64,000 bases of DNA, taken from positions 38,954-102,953 of the forward strand of contig NZ_FMIQ01000026.1 of assembly GCF_900095695.1 (NCBI RefSeq). Reading direction: 5' to 3'. Source of the stretch: Hafnia alvei (lineage in GTDB: Bacteria > Pseudomonadota > Gammaproteobacteria > Enterobacterales > Enterobacteriaceae). Numbering within the stretch: position 1 is the first letter of the stretch; each line of letters starts with the position of its first letter. Positions 50,278-62,103 of this stretch are shown here, piece by piece. The notes beneath the pieces are model-generated. The model made no database searches, was not told the origin of the DNA, and was given only the letters and a program-made list of their open reading frames with translations. The translations under genes and the position numbers were made by a program.

Positions 50278-51246
50278 TCACTGCTGCAATTCTTGTTCAG
50301 TGAACAGATCTGCGAACAATGCCGTGCTTAAATAGCGTTCACCCGAGGAAGGCAGAATAACCACAATTGTTTTGTCAGTAAAGTCTGGATCGTTAGCAAG
50401 TTTTTCTGCTGCAACAACTGCCGCACCGGAAGAAATCCCAGCCAAGATGCCTTCTTCTTCCATCAGACGACGAGCCATCGCAATGGCTTCGTCGTTGCCA
50501 ACCAGCGCCACGCGGTCAACCAGATTTAAATCGAGGTTTTCAGGAATGAAGCCAGCGCCGATGCCTTGAATTTTATGTGGGCCCGGCTTGATTTCTTCGC
50601 CCGCCAGCGCCTGAGTGATAACCGGCGAGCTTTCCGGTTCAACGGCAACGGTGATGATTTTTTTGCCTTGGGTATTTTTCAGATAACGGCTGGTGCCGGT
50701 TAAGGTACCGCCGGTGCCGACGCCGGAAATCAGCACATCGACTTGACCATCGGTATCTTCCCAAATCTCTGGGCCGGTGGTTTTTTCATGGATTTCTGGG
50801 TTAGCAGGGTTGCTAAACTGCTGGAGCAGAACGAAGCGTTTTGGATCGCTTGCCACAATTTCTTCGGCTTTGGCAATCGCGCCCTTCATGCCTTTGGCGC
50901 CTTCGGTCAGAACCAGATTAGCGCCTAAGGCTTTGAGCAGTTTGCGACGTTCAAGGCTCATGGTTTCTGGCATGGTGAGCGTTAACTTATAACCGCGTGC
51001 GGCGGCCACAAAGGCCAATGCAATGCCGGTGTTACCACTGGTAGGTTCAACCAACTCAATGCCCGGTTTTAAAATGCCACGTTTTTCAGCATCCCAGATC
51101 ATATTGGCGCCGATACGGTCTTTGACGCTAAAACTTGGGTTACGAGATTCCACTTTCGCCAAAATACGACCATTGCCGATACGATTCAGACGAACAAGCG
51201 GTGAATGACCGATTGTCAGGGAGTTGTCTTCAAAAATCTTGCTCAT
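50278..51246 (-). CDS. cysK: Cysteine synthase A (O-acetylserine sulfhydrylase A)
   Basis: CysK makes cysteine from O-acetylserine and sulfide and binds CysE in the cysteine synthase complex. The ATG at 51246 gives 322 residues starting [20 protein letters not shown]. The PLP lysine is Lys42 in [30 protein letters not shown] and the phosphate loop [16 protein letters not shown] are present, as is the C-terminal [15 protein letters not shown] typical of CysK. It is preceded by the divergently organised cysZ region and followed by a strong terminator. Confidence 0.97.
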   Translation of the reverse strand: MSKIFEDNSLTIGHSPLVRLNRIGNGRILAKVESRNPSFSVKDRIGANMIWDAEKRGILKPGIELVEPTSGNTGIALAFVAAARGYKLTLTMPETMSLERRKLLKALGANLVLTEGAKGMKGAIAKAEEIVASDPKRFVLLQQFSNPANPEIHEKTTGPEIWEDTDGQVDVLISGVGTGGTLTGTSRYLKNTQGKKIITVAVEPESSPVITQALAGEEIKPGPHKIQGIGAGFIPENLDLNLVDRVALVGNDEAIAMARRLMEEEGILAGISSGAAVVAAEKLANDPDFTDKTIVVILPSSGERYLSTALFADLFTEQELQQ

Positions 51247-51395
51247 AGCACGTCCTTTAACTCTATGAAATACAGGGAACATTAATTGAGCATACGCGAA
51301 TACAACCCGTTGGGAAGTAAAGAAATCATATATGCTTATTTCAATATGCGATTAGGTTTCACGAAGTTGAACTTCAGCTGAGGCAAGAAACAAGC

Positions 51396-51415
51396 AGAGC
51401 AGCCGGAGCTGCTCT
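51396..51415 (-). terminator. Hairpin after cysZ
   Basis: AGAGCAGC pairs with GCTGCTCT across CGGA. On the minus strand it is followed by GCTTGTTTCTTG, moderately T-rich. Confidence 0.6.
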
Positions 51416-51435
51416 TGGGGGGAGTGTGGCGGTGG

Positions 51436-52221
51436 TTACGGCTGGATGCGTGAATACTCCGCGCGGTAACGATCAACCCACATGGCGGTCGCGCCACAGA
51501 CGGCAACCGGCATGATCACTAGGTTTAAAACAGGGATCATGGTAAACAGGCTGGTCAATGCGCCAAACTGTAGGTTATCGACTTTATTGCGGCGCAGAGC
51601 GTCGCGCATGTCTGGGAAGCTCACCTTGTGGTTATCAAACGGGTAATCGCAGTACTGAATAGACATCATCCATGCGCTGAACAGAAACCACAGCACAGGC
51701 GCAACGGTTTGACCTACGCCCGGAATAAAATACAAAATCAGCAAGACGATAGCGCGCGGCAGATAGTAAGCCAGCTTTTTCCATTCACGCGCCATAATTC
51801 TCGGTACGTCTTTTACCACGCTCCAAATGCTGGTATCCGGCAGCGGTTTACCGGTTAATACGCCTTCTAACTGTTCAGCCAGTAGGCCGTTAAACGGCGC
51901 GGCTATCCAGTTAGCAATGGTGCTGAATAAATAACTGAACACCAAAACGATCGAGATAACGGCCAGCGGCCAGAGTAAATAACTGAGCCACTGTAGCCAG
52001 TCAGGGACGTAACTCATCAAACTTGGGATCCAAGCGCCTAGCTGATGGAACAGCCACCAGAACGCTAAGCCCATCAAAACGATGTTCACCAACAATGGCA
52101 TAACGACATAACGCTTAATTCCCGGCAGACGAACTAAACGCCAGCCTTCAGAAAAGTAGTGAACGCCATTGGTTTTTGCAGGGATATTTCTTTCATTTGA
52201 CCCGATAGGGGTGTTTTTCAT
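51436..52221 (-). CDS. cysZ: Sulfate transporter CysZ
   Basis: CysZ is an inner-membrane protein of cysteine synthesis that mediates sulfate uptake. The ATG at 52221 gives 261 residues, near the E. coli length (253). The family start [29 protein letters not shown] is at residues 19-47. Several hydrophobic segments follow, with the motif [12 protein letters not shown] and [17 protein letters not shown] in the second half. It is just upstream of cysK, as in E. coli, and divergent from zipA. Confidence 0.95.
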   Translation of the reverse strand: MKNTPIGSNERNIPAKTNGVHYFSEGWRLVRLPGIKRYVVMPLLVNIVLMGLAFWWLFHQLGAWIPSLMSYVPDWLQWLSYLLWPLAVISIVLVFSYLFSTIANWIAAPFNGLLAEQLEGVLTGKPLPDTSIWSVVKDVPRIMAREWKKLAYYLPRAIVLLILYFIPGVGQTVAPVLWFLFSAWMMSIQYCDYPFDNHKVSFPDMRDALRRNKVDNLQFGALTSLFTMIPVLNLVIMPVAVCGATAMWVDRYRAEYSRIQP

Positions 52222-52452
52222 AACTGCTCTTTTAGCTGTGTTAGTTATAATAAAAAAAATCTCAGCTATCATAACTATGAGTTAATTCGCTTTCCAGTTC
52301 AGAATCGACCGAAAAATCAGCAAAAAAGTGCGAAAAATCATCTTTCTTAAGGTAAATTTCAGTCCAGACTTGCACTTGTACCAACAGCCAAATAGAGTTA
52401 TGCGTTAAGGGTTTGCCATTACGGCAATAGTATTAAAACAACAGAGATTGCG

Positions 52453-53472
52453 ATGATGCAGGATTTGCGTCTGATATTAATTGTTGTTGGTGCGGTCGCC
52501 ATTATAGCGTTGTTACTGCACGGCTTGTGGACCAGTCGTAAAGAACGTTCTTCGCTATTTCGCGATCGTCCAGCAAAAAAAACAAAGAAACAGCGTGACG
52601 AACAGCCTCTGGCTGATCTAGATGAAGGCGTGGGCGAAGTTCGGGTACAGCGTTCTAGCAGCCCCGTGCAGAAACCGGTTGAGCCGGCATTTGGTCAGTT
52701 CAGCGCGTCACAGGATGAACGTCCGGATCCGTTGGATACGGCTCGTGCACCTTCACGCCCTGCAGCGCAACCAAGCTCTGTCGTTCCAGAACAGCGTGAA
52801 CATAGCGATCCGTTACTGGGTGATGCCTTGTTCGGTGACGATGACGAAGATGATTATCGTCGTCCGACTAAACCGGTTCGTCACTCTCAGCCTACAGAGC
52901 CTGCTATTCAGCCGAAGCCGCAGCCCGCTCATTACGCTGAAGAACAGAATGAGCCTGAAGCTCCTCACGTAGCATCGTCTTATGATGATGACTATGAGGA
53001 TGAAGCTCCGCAGGTAGTTTCTGAGGTGGTGCCTGAGCCTGAGAAAATCACTGAAACCGTGTTGGTTCTGCATGTTGCTGCACACCACGGCAGCGTGATT
53101 GGCGGTGAAGTGCTGCTGCAAAGCGTGTTGCAATCGGGCTTCCAGTTCGGTGCGATGAATATTTTCCATCGTCACCTGAACCCAGCCGGCAGTGGCCCCG
53201 TGTTATTTAGCATGGCAAATATGGTTAAGCCGGGTAACTTCGATCCTGACAACATGTCTGATTTCACCACGCCGGGGATCTCCTTCTTTATGATGGTGCC
53301 TTCTTATGGCGATGCGAATCAGAACTTTAAGCTGATGCTGCAATCTGCTCAGCGAATCGCTGATGATGTCGGTGGTGTGGTGCTGGATGATGAACGCCGT
53401 ATGATGACGCCGCAGAAGCTAGAGATTTACAAAGCGCGTATCCGTGAAGTTTTGGATAACACCGCGAAATAG
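52453..53472 (+). CDS. zipA: Cell division protein ZipA
   Basis: ZipA tethers FtsZ to the inner membrane at the division site. The 339 residues show an N-out transmembrane helix ([22 protein letters not shown]), a basic patch, a long linker rich in Pro, Gln, Glu and Asp (about 45-195), and the C-terminal FtsZ-binding domain ([23 protein letters not shown] to the end). ATGs lie in tandem at 52453 and 52456. The linker varies in length between species. A perfect terminator follows, then ligA, as in E. coli. Confidence 0.97.
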   Translation: MMQDLRLILIVVGAVAIIALLLHGLWTSRKERSSLFRDRPAKKTKKQRDEQPLADLDEGVGEVRVQRSSSPVQKPVEPAFGQFSASQDERPDPLDTARAPSRPAAQPSSVVPEQREHSDPLLGDALFGDDDEDDYRRPTKPVRHSQPTEPAIQPKPQPAHYAEEQNEPEAPHVASSYDDDYEDEAPQVVSEVVPEPEKITETVLVLHVAAHHGSVIGGEVLLQSVLQSGFQFGAMNIFHRHLNPAGSGPVLFSMANMVKPGNFDPDNMSDFTTPGISFFMMVPSYGDANQNFKLMLQSAQRIADDVGGVVLDDERRMMTPQKLEIYKARIREVLDNTAK

Positions 53473-53496
53473 CGCAACGGCGATAGAATCGAATAA

Positions 53497-55587
<2,091 letters not shown>

Positions 55588-55630
55588 TGCGTATTCGCTA
55601 CGATAACCTTCAATGACAAAAACGCGATCG

Positions 55631-55652
55631 GCTCCTCTCAATCGAGGGGAGC
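55631..55652 (+). promoter_or_regulatory. Hairpin that covers the ypeB ribosome site
   Basis: GCTCCTCTC pairs with GAGGGGAGC (one T-G pair) across AATC. The right arm contains the ribosome site, and the ATG of ypeB lies three bases after the stem. The structure would hide the site unless opened, and it could also trim ligA read-through. Confidence 0.6.
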
Positions 55653-55655
55653 TAG

Positions 55656-55895
55656 ATGACGGACAGAAATGTAATGGAAAAAGAAAACCTGATTGAAATT
55701 GCCAATATGGTGATGCCGTTTGGCAAGTACAAAGGTCGCGTATTGATTGATTTACCGGAAGAGTATCTTTTGTGGTTCGCCCGCAAGGATGAGTTCCCGC
55801 AGGGAAAACTGGGTGAACTAATGCAGATCACCCTCGCTATCAAAATTGAAGGTCTTGAAGGCTTAGTTAAGCCTCTCAAGCGTCAACGTAGTTAA
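55656..55895 (+). CDS. ypeB: DUF3820 protein YpeB
   Basis: A 79-residue protein. MPFGKYKGRVLIDLPEEYLLWFARKDEFPQGKLG (residues about 20-53) is the DUF3820 core also seen in E. coli YpeB and in the QRR-like part of some exonuclease proteins. The function is unknown. The start at 55656 is chosen because GAGGGG lies six bases upstream; another ATG lies at 55674. The gene follows ligA, as in E. coli. Its ribosome site sits in a hairpin and a strong terminator follows. Confidence 0.9.
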   Translation: MTDRNVMEKENLIEIANMVMPFGKYKGRVLIDLPEEYLLWFARKDEFPQGKLGELMQITLAIKIEGLEGLVKPLKRQRS

Positions 55896-55911
55896 ACGCA
55901 GTACAGCGGCG

Positions 55912-55938
55912 ATAAGGGCAGTAAAATACTGCCCTTAT
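55912..55938. terminator. Bidirectional terminator between ypeB and pgaD
   Basis: ATAAGGGCAGTA pairs perfectly with TACTGCCCTTAT across AAA (12-bp stem). It ends both convergent transcription units. Confidence 0.8.
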
Positions 55939-55944
55939 GCTTAT

Positions 55945-56349
55945 TTATTGCGGCTGGATATGCGTGATGTTGCCCGCTTCATCATGAAGCACTTTGACAA
56001 TTCGGTGCGCCTGTTCGGGATGTGTTTCTGCCATGCGTTGGTGCAGTTCATGTTTACGCATCAGCATCAATGCCCGCCATAAATAACGTAGTGCAAACCA
56101 TAGCGCCAGAATGATCCCCATCGATATGATGATCAGGCTGTAATCGCCCAGCCGATTGAGATTGCTTAACAAGTCATGGCTGTTAAGCATGTAGCGATAA
56201 AGGAAAAAGACAATCGCGAGCCACACCCCGATAATCAATAACGGTTGCCCGAAACCAAACCAAATGTAGAGCAGCATGCGCTGGCGCTTATTCACCGCGG
56301 AGGCGTTAAGGAAGCTTTTTGCTGATATTTCGATGATCGGATTTTCCAT
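55945..56349 (-). CDS. pgaD: Poly-beta-1,6-N-acetylglucosamine synthesis protein PgaD
   Basis: PgaD is the small inner-membrane partner that PgaC needs for polymer synthesis and for response to c-di-GMP. From the ATG at 56349 it has 134 residues with two transmembrane segments (LLYIWFGFGQPLLIIGVWLAIVF near 33-55 and SLIIISMGIILALWFALRYLW near 72-92) and a hydrophilic C terminus. It overlaps the end of pgaC by 44 bases, so it is translated in coupling with it. It is last in the pgaABCD operon. Confidence 0.85.
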   Translation of the reverse strand: MENPIIEISAKSFLNASAVNKRQRMLLYIWFGFGQPLLIIGVWLAIVFFLYRYMLNSHDLLSNLNRLGDYSLIIISMGIILALWFALRYLWRALMLMRKHELHQRMAETHPEQAHRIVKVLHDEAGNITHIQPQ

Positions 56350-57607
56350 GTTGAATACCCCTGTCAGGACTAACCCATACCGCTCGTGCGCCTTGTCGGC
56401 GAAGCAATACGGACGGAACGGCAACCAGACTGGTTACCACGTTAATTAACCAAAACATCAATGGATACCAAATCGTCCAGAGATAGCACTTCATAATCCC
56501 TCGGTCATAGCGTCGGTCGATAAGACAGCTGACTAATAGCTGCAATAGGCAGGTCACACCGAGCACCATGCCATTCCAGACCGGAACAACCGAAATTTGC
56601 CACTTGATGGGCAGCGTGAAAAAGAGATCGGCAAACATCAAGACAAAGGCAAAGGCCATGCAATAGGCCCAGAAAATACTCACCACGTATTCGCAAAACA
56701 GAGGCAGCATCATGCGGTTGCGCGGCGTGAACATGGCGGGAAAATATTTGAATACGGTTTGTACTCCGCCTTTGGACCAGCGAAGCCGCTGACGATAAAG
56801 CCCAATCAACGTTTCCGGCGTTAATATCCACGTGAGTGCGCGCGGCTCGTAGCGTATTTCCCAGCCGTGAGTCTGCAGTTTCCAACTGATATCAATATCT
56901 TCGGTTAGCATATCGACGCTCCAATAACCCACTTCCTCGAGCGCACTTTTACGGAATAAGGCGATAACGCCAGATACGGTAAATAGCCGACCAAAGACCT
57001 GCTGGCAGCGTTTGATCAAGCCCACCGTTGAAGAGAATTCTCCCACCTGCATGCGCCCAAGCAATGAAGTGCGATTGCGGATACGTGGGTTTCCAGTTAC
57101 CGCAGCCATTTGCGGGTTATCAATAAAATGGCTAACTAAAAAATGCAGCGCGTTAGGATCGAGAAGTGCGTCACCGTCCATGCAAAGAATAAAATCGCCG
57201 GTAGCTAACTGCGCCGCGGTATTTAACCCCACGGCTTTGCCTTGGTTTTTATCCTGATGAATAGCCATCAGGCTAGGATATTTCTCGACCAGTTCATTAA
57301 GGATTTCGCCGGTGCGATCGTGGCTGCCATCGTTTACGGCCAGCACTTCATAGTTGGGATAATTTAAGTTTTGCAGATGCGCAATCACTTCGCGCACGTT
57401 GGGTTCTTCGTTATAGCAGGGCACGATAATGGAAATGCGCGGCGTTTCTGCCTGCGTGAAATCAGGATGGGTGAAATCATCGTGACGTTCGTAGACGACA
57501 AAATAGATCAGCCCCCCGAGCATCCACAGCCAAGCCATAAAGAAGGGGTAATAGAAAACAAAACCAAACAGCAGCGTTGGAATATCAATGCTAAAAAAGT
57601 GGCTCAT
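56306..57607 (-). CDS. pgaC: Poly-N-acetylglucosamine synthase PgaC
   Basis: PgaC is the GT2 glycosyltransferase that polymerises UDP-GlcNAc into beta-1,6-GlcNAc at the inner membrane. The start at 57607 shares ATGA with the pgaB stop. The 433 residues have two N-terminal helices, the GT2 domain (ISIIVPCYNEEPNVREVI near 73; DGDALLDPNAL; MLTEDIDISWKLQ), the processivity motif QRLRWSKGG and several C-terminal helices. The tail runs into pgaD. Confidence 0.96.
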   Translation of the reverse strand: MSHFFSIDIPTLLFGFVFYYPFFMAWLWMLGGLIYFVVYERHDDFTHPDFTQAETPRISIIVPCYNEEPNVREVIAHLQNLNYPNYEVLAVNDGSHDRTGEILNELVEKYPSLMAIHQDKNQGKAVGLNTAAQLATGDFILCMDGDALLDPNALHFLVSHFIDNPQMAAVTGNPRIRNRTSLLGRMQVGEFSSTVGLIKRCQQVFGRLFTVSGVIALFRKSALEEVGYWSVDMLTEDIDISWKLQTHGWEIRYEPRALTWILTPETLIGLYRQRLRWSKGGVQTVFKYFPAMFTPRNRMMLPLFCEYVVSIFWAYCMAFAFVLMFADLFFTLPIKWQISVVPVWNGMVLGVTCLLQLLVSCLIDRRYDRGIMKCYLWTIWYPLMFWLINVVTSLVAVPSVLLRRQGARAVWVSPDRGIQHGKSDHRNISKKLP

Positions 57608-59706
57608 TGTTGAGTGCTCCACTGCTTTGGTTTTTCGCGCACCATGCGGCTATCGCATTTAGGCAATGGTTTCCGTTCGATTACGTTGCTTTGTGCCGAC
57701 ATGAGTGGGCGGATCACTTCGCTATCCGGCTGGTTGTTGATGAAGTCGTCTGGGTAATAGCCCAAATGACGGGCACCGAGCGCGCGCAGCAACGTTAGTT
57801 GGTGTAGCAGCACGTCGTTGTCGACGGGGCGTTTTTTCTCCCAATCGTAGCTTTGGAGTTCAAAAATAGTTTTTTGGATACCTAATGGCTGAGCTGCCAC
57901 TTTTTCATATAGGTCGGTGAGCCAACGATCGGGCATAGTGGACGATTCCATAAAGGGCATCGCCATCAACGCGGTGTAATCATAGTTTGCTAAGAATTTG
58001 GGTAGACTTTGCGCATACCACTGCTCAGCCTGAGGATCCATAACGGGCTGGGCGTAGAGATTACGGGTGGTCATTTGCGTTGCGGAGGCAAACTGATTTT
58101 TCTGCACTTCGGTGGCCAGTTGGTGGGTGAAGTTAATAAGAAAATCGATTTTTTTGTCTGTCCACTTGCGCAATAACTCAGGATTTGCGCGAATTTTATC
58201 CACATCGCCCGGCAATCCCCACGCTTGGTATTGCGCTAAGGCGGCGGGGCGAGTGTCTTCGTCGTCGCTCAGCACGGCATCGTCATGAAATAAAATGCCC
58301 TGAAGCGGGGTGTAACGAGAAAGATCGTGGTAGAGCTGAGTGATGGCCGCTCGCACATCGGGTTCAAAAGGGCTGAGGCGTGGGTAGGGAAATGTGCTGG
58401 GCTGCGCGCCGCTGTGGGTTGAGGTGATCCACATATCCGCCGCTAGATTATCTTTGGGCAGAGCGATGCTAAGCACGGGCATCCAAGCGAACACTTTTAC
58501 GCCGGTGCGCGTTTGTAGTTGCCATGAGACACGGCTGAAAAGATCGGCGCGCATTGGTAATACGCTGTTAGGAAAATAAACTTCTTTTACTAGGCCGCTG
58601 CCGTCGGGATCGGCAAAGGCCTGTAAGTAAATGGTGGTCGGGGCAAGATCTTTAATGCGATCTAACAGGCAGGATAGATTCTTATCTTGCTGCTGAGGAT
58701 CGGCGTCATAAACGTAATCTAAATCGACCTGAACCACGCGTTCAACCGGATAGATATCGCCACTGTAGCTGGCTGGTGCTCTGAGTTCCTGCTTGAGCAC
58801 GCTGGTCGTAGTATCGAAGCCGATCAGAATTCGGGTGATTTTTGACAGCGGCTGCGAGGGCGGATTCGAACCGGAATCCAGCGTCAGCATGATAGGCATG
58901 CCGAGCTGGCGGGCTATATCCTGAACGGGCTGATGGTATGCGCCATAAGGCCAAACCATGATGCGCGGGGCGTGGCCGGTATAGTGCTGAATGAGCCGTG
59001 AGCTATGGGCCAAATCCTCTTTGACTCTGATTTGATATTCAGCCTCGGTTTCATAACGTTTCTGATCCGCCAAATACTGTAATGCGGCAGCCGCGGGAAA
59101 TTCGCTCCCCTGTGGATTTGCTAACATTCCGTGGTGCAGGTTGTGGGTATGAGAAGCGAATTCAACTAAGCCAGAACGCTGCATTTCGGCAACTTCACGC
59201 CAATTAAGGAAGTAATCACCGGGTAATTCCACCGTGGCGCTAATTTTTATTTTTTCATTCGCTGGGTGATTGACCCAATCAGTGATCAGCGCCTGCACTG
59301 CTGGATATCTATAGGCTTTGAGTAGGGGGAACACGCGGGTATAGAAACTGCGATATCCATCGTCGAAGCTCAGCAGCACCGAACGCGGCGGCAGCTTTTT
59401 GCCACCTTGGCGGGCAGCAATGATTTGATCGACCGATACCATGTGGTAGCCATTTTCCTTCAGCCAAGCAAACAGCGAGGCTAGCGTTTTAGTATCAATG
59501 GCGGTGGCATCTGGATAAGTGGCAAAGCTGGCACGCAGATCGTCGCGTACATCGTGGAATGCCAATACGCGAAAAGTCAGGCCATCGTCGGGATCGGCCG
59601 GAGGTTGAATATCAATAGCCGGTAACGGCTGCCCGGCAGCGAATGCCCCTTGAAGCAACAGTAGGCTGAAAGCAAAAATTAAGATTGAACGAAAAATAGA
59701 CGTCAT
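57604..59706 (-). CDS. pgaB: Poly-N-acetylglucosamine N-deacetylase PgaB
   Basis: PgaB removes some acetyl groups from the polymer in the periplasm so it can be exported. The 700 residues have a CE4 deacetylase domain (LAFHDVRDD, SVLLSFDDGYRSFYTRVFPLL with the metal aspartate near 124, and FASHTHNLHHG) and a C-terminal glycoside-hydrolase-like domain (VDLDYVYDADPQQQDKN, IYLQAFADPDGSGL, FHDDAVLSDDED). E. coli PgaB is a lipoprotein; here the signal (ILIFAFSLLLLQGAFA) has no lipobox cysteine, so signal peptidase I cleavage is expected. It overlaps pgaA and pgaC by four bases each. Confidence 0.94.
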   Translation of the reverse strand: MTSIFRSILIFAFSLLLLQGAFAAGQPLPAIDIQPPADPDDGLTFRVLAFHDVRDDLRASFATYPDATAIDTKTLASLFAWLKENGYHMVSVDQIIAARQGGKKLPPRSVLLSFDDGYRSFYTRVFPLLKAYRYPAVQALITDWVNHPANEKIKISATVELPGDYFLNWREVAEMQRSGLVEFASHTHNLHHGMLANPQGSEFPAAAALQYLADQKRYETEAEYQIRVKEDLAHSSRLIQHYTGHAPRIMVWPYGAYHQPVQDIARQLGMPIMLTLDSGSNPPSQPLSKITRILIGFDTTTSVLKQELRAPASYSGDIYPVERVVQVDLDYVYDADPQQQDKNLSCLLDRIKDLAPTTIYLQAFADPDGSGLVKEVYFPNSVLPMRADLFSRVSWQLQTRTGVKVFAWMPVLSIALPKDNLAADMWITSTHSGAQPSTFPYPRLSPFEPDVRAAITQLYHDLSRYTPLQGILFHDDAVLSDDEDTRPAALAQYQAWGLPGDVDKIRANPELLRKWTDKKIDFLINFTHQLATEVQKNQFASATQMTTRNLYAQPVMDPQAEQWYAQSLPKFLANYDYTALMAMPFMESSTMPDRWLTDLYEKVAAQPLGIQKTIFELQSYDWEKKRPVDNDVLLHQLTLLRALGARHLGYYPDDFINNQPDSEVIRPLMSAQSNVIERKPLPKCDSRMVREKPKQWSTQQ

Positions 59707-61646
59707 AGCGTGCTTCCTAGAGGCAAAGTCAGTGACAGATAAAAGAGAGTCCGGTTTTCGCGTGATTCATCGTAGCGATGGCTATTCAGTCCAATACCGT
59801 AAATTAATTCTGAGTGGGCACTCAGCGCCCACTGGTGCTCGAATCTCAGTTCAGCAAAGAGGCTTGAGCCAAAATGGCGCTGTTGGTATTCGCCAGCGGT
59901 GAGATAGGTTCGCTGGGTGAAGTGACGCCGCGCTGATTGCCATGGTGTCCACTGATGCAGCAGGGTGACACCTGCCGCATAGTCGCGTTCAGGGCTGAAA
60001 TACTCCGCATCGGGTAAGCTATTGCTGCTGGTGGAAAGCGACAGCGTGGCATCAAGCTGCTGGCGTGGGCGTGTCCATAACAGTTTTGTGGCTGAGGCCT
60101 GCCACGTTTGGCTAAGGTTTCCATCGCTCAGCCGTTGATTTTGATAGGCCAGCTCAGTGGAGGCGGTGCTGTCGGTTTGATAGCGCAGCGCGGCACTGGC
60201 TTGCTTAGCGCTAATGCCGCTGTCGTAGGCCTTCCAAGCAAGCTCGTTGCTGCTGTTATCGTAGCCTAGGTCGAACTGCCAATGGTCTGAAGGAAGATAG
60301 CTAACCTGCGCCGCTAAGCCTGTTTTCGCCGCATTGCCATTGCTGCGGTTGATTTCCATCGAACCGAGCCACTCAACGGCACGAAAATCGACGCCGGTGC
60401 CGTTACGTATACGTCTTGGCGCGCCTTCATCTGTTTTCCCCTGGCCGGTAAATTGGTGCGCAAACAGCCGCCAATTCTGATGAATAGGTGAAGAGTAAAG
60501 TTGGCTATCTATTTGCCAATCATAATCGCTGAGCGTGCCGTTACCGCGACCGCCGCTGGCATCGGTGGTGAAATAAGGCAGTTGCTCATAGCGATAATTA
60601 CTCACGAATTGAGTCACAGAATTGTCGTCTTCAAATCCCTGAGAGACTTGCTGGTAGATCTCATGGCTAAGTGCAAAATCTCGTCGGGCAAGCGACGCTT
60701 CGGCAAGACCCGCGCGAGCCTCAAGGCTGTCTGGGGCTTGGTTTAGGGCAATTCGATAGGCTTGTGCAGAATGTGTGGGTAAATCACGCAGCAAATAAGC
60801 CTGAGCCTGAGTGGTTCGCAGGTCATCATTCATCGGTGCCGTATGGACCAATGCGTCTATTTGCCGCTGTCCCTGCGTGACATTTCCACTGTACAGGGTG
60901 TACTGAGCGCGCATTTTTTTAACCGTGGCGTAATCTTGATTCACCAATCCCGGCGTGGCACTGAGCCTGACCCACTGCGGCGTATTGGGTTCTAATTTTG
61001 CCAGCAAGGCTTCTGCTTGCTCATAGCGCCCGCAGTCTAAAAGGGCATAGAACAGCATTTCCTGCGTGGGGATCGGCTCAATTTCTCCCGGCGTTGCATG
61101 AGCCAATGCATATTCATAGCTGGCTACCGCTTTTTCTGGCTGTTCTAGCTGCATGAATGCGTCGCCACGTGCTGCGCTCACATAGGCTGGAAGGGGAGTG
61201 AGTTGTTCTAGCTGATGGGCGCGGATGATCGCGTTTTTCGCGTCACCTTTTGCGCTTAGCGCAACAATCTGATCGCCGAGAACCTGCTGTTGCACGCGAT
61301 TAGCGCTGTTTGACTGCCCATGAGTGACCAAAAAGCGCTGTTCTTCAACTAATGCCTTGTTTAATGGCACAAGACGCAAGGAGCCGTTATCGTTTCGGCT
61401 TTCATCAATGCCCCAACGTAGTAAAAGGCTGAGCCGATGTTGAGCAATCGTGGCTGTTTGTAATGCATTCTCTTGAGACTGGGTCATGAGGATCTTTTCC
61501 CAAGCGAGAGTAGGCGCGCCTAATGACATCAATGTGTCTGCCGATATTTCTTCCGTGTCGGCCATACACAGGGAGGGCGATAATATGAGATAGGCTGCAA
61601 ACATCGTGTATTCCCAACGAGGTCTTAAATAAATCACAAACGACAC
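59703..61646 (-). CDS. pgaA: Poly-N-acetylglucosamine outer-membrane porin PgaA
   Basis: PgaA exports the polymer through the outer membrane; it has a periplasmic TPR region and a C-terminal beta barrel. I favour the GTG at 61646, which gives a signal peptide with basic n-region (YLRPRW) and core MFAAYLILSPSLCMA; the next ATG is at 61604. The TPR-like half spans about 60-330 (for example LPAYVSAARGDAFMQLEQPEKAVASYEYAL). The barrel half follows, ending SLTLPLGSTL. At about 647 residues it is clearly shorter than E. coli PgaA (about 807). It opens the operon and shares ATGA with pgaB. Confidence 0.85.
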   Translation of the reverse strand: MSFVIYLRPRWEYTMFAAYLILSPSLCMADTEEISADTLMSLGAPTLAWEKILMTQSQENALQTATIAQHRLSLLLRWGIDESRNDNGSLRLVPLNKALVEEQRFLVTHGQSNSANRVQQQVLGDQIVALSAKGDAKNAIIRAHQLEQLTPLPAYVSAARGDAFMQLEQPEKAVASYEYALAHATPGEIEPIPTQEMLFYALLDCGRYEQAEALLAKLEPNTPQWVRLSATPGLVNQDYATVKKMRAQYTLYSGNVTQGQRQIDALVHTAPMNDDLRTTQAQAYLLRDLPTHSAQAYRIALNQAPDSLEARAGLAEASLARRDFALSHEIYQQVSQGFEDDNSVTQFVSNYRYEQLPYFTTDASGGRGNGTLSDYDWQIDSQLYSSPIHQNWRLFAHQFTGQGKTDEGAPRRIRNGTGVDFRAVEWLGSMEINRSNGNAAKTGLAAQVSYLPSDHWQFDLGYDNSSNELAWKAYDSGISAKQASAALRYQTDSTASTELAYQNQRLSDGNLSQTWQASATKLLWTRPRQQLDATLSLSTSSNSLPDAEYFSPERDYAAGVTLLHQWTPWQSARRHFTQRTYLTAGEYQQRHFGSSLFAELRFEHQWALSAHSELIYGIGLNSHRYDESRENRTLFYLSLTLPLGSTL

Positions 61647-62103
61647 CTTTTCGGTTGTTACTTGATTACGGTGCGATGGAGGCAGAAATAAAGTAAGCAC
61701 TTCATCATTAAGCTATTTATAGATAAATAAAATCTTAGGAAAATGAATTGGGTAAGTAACAAAAATGCTCATTTAGGAATATTCTCTAAACTTTAACTGT
61801 AGCTAATTGTTCTATAACGAGGGAATGGGCGTAATGATTCCATGCAATGAATTAATAGTAGAGTGAAAAAAAGTATAATCATGTGATGTTAATGTTTAGC
61901 GACCATTTGCTCTCTTGTTATAAAACGTTATCTGCGTAAAATAATAATGGAAATCTGAATGGTTTAATGAGCATGGTCAGTGATGTGGTTTTATTTTTAT
62001 ATGATGAATTCAATAAAATAATCACAAAATTTCCTTCAGCAGAAATAGGAATTATCTTGCATGTATAGATATTGAAAATGCGAGGAGTTTTCGGGAGTTT
62101 TAT
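61647..62103. other. AT-rich divergent region between pgaA and the winged-helix regulator gene
   Basis: About 455 bp of strongly AT-rich DNA with no plausible gene. It must hold the pga promoter and that of the regulator. I see no palindrome clear enough to call. Confidence 0.5.
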
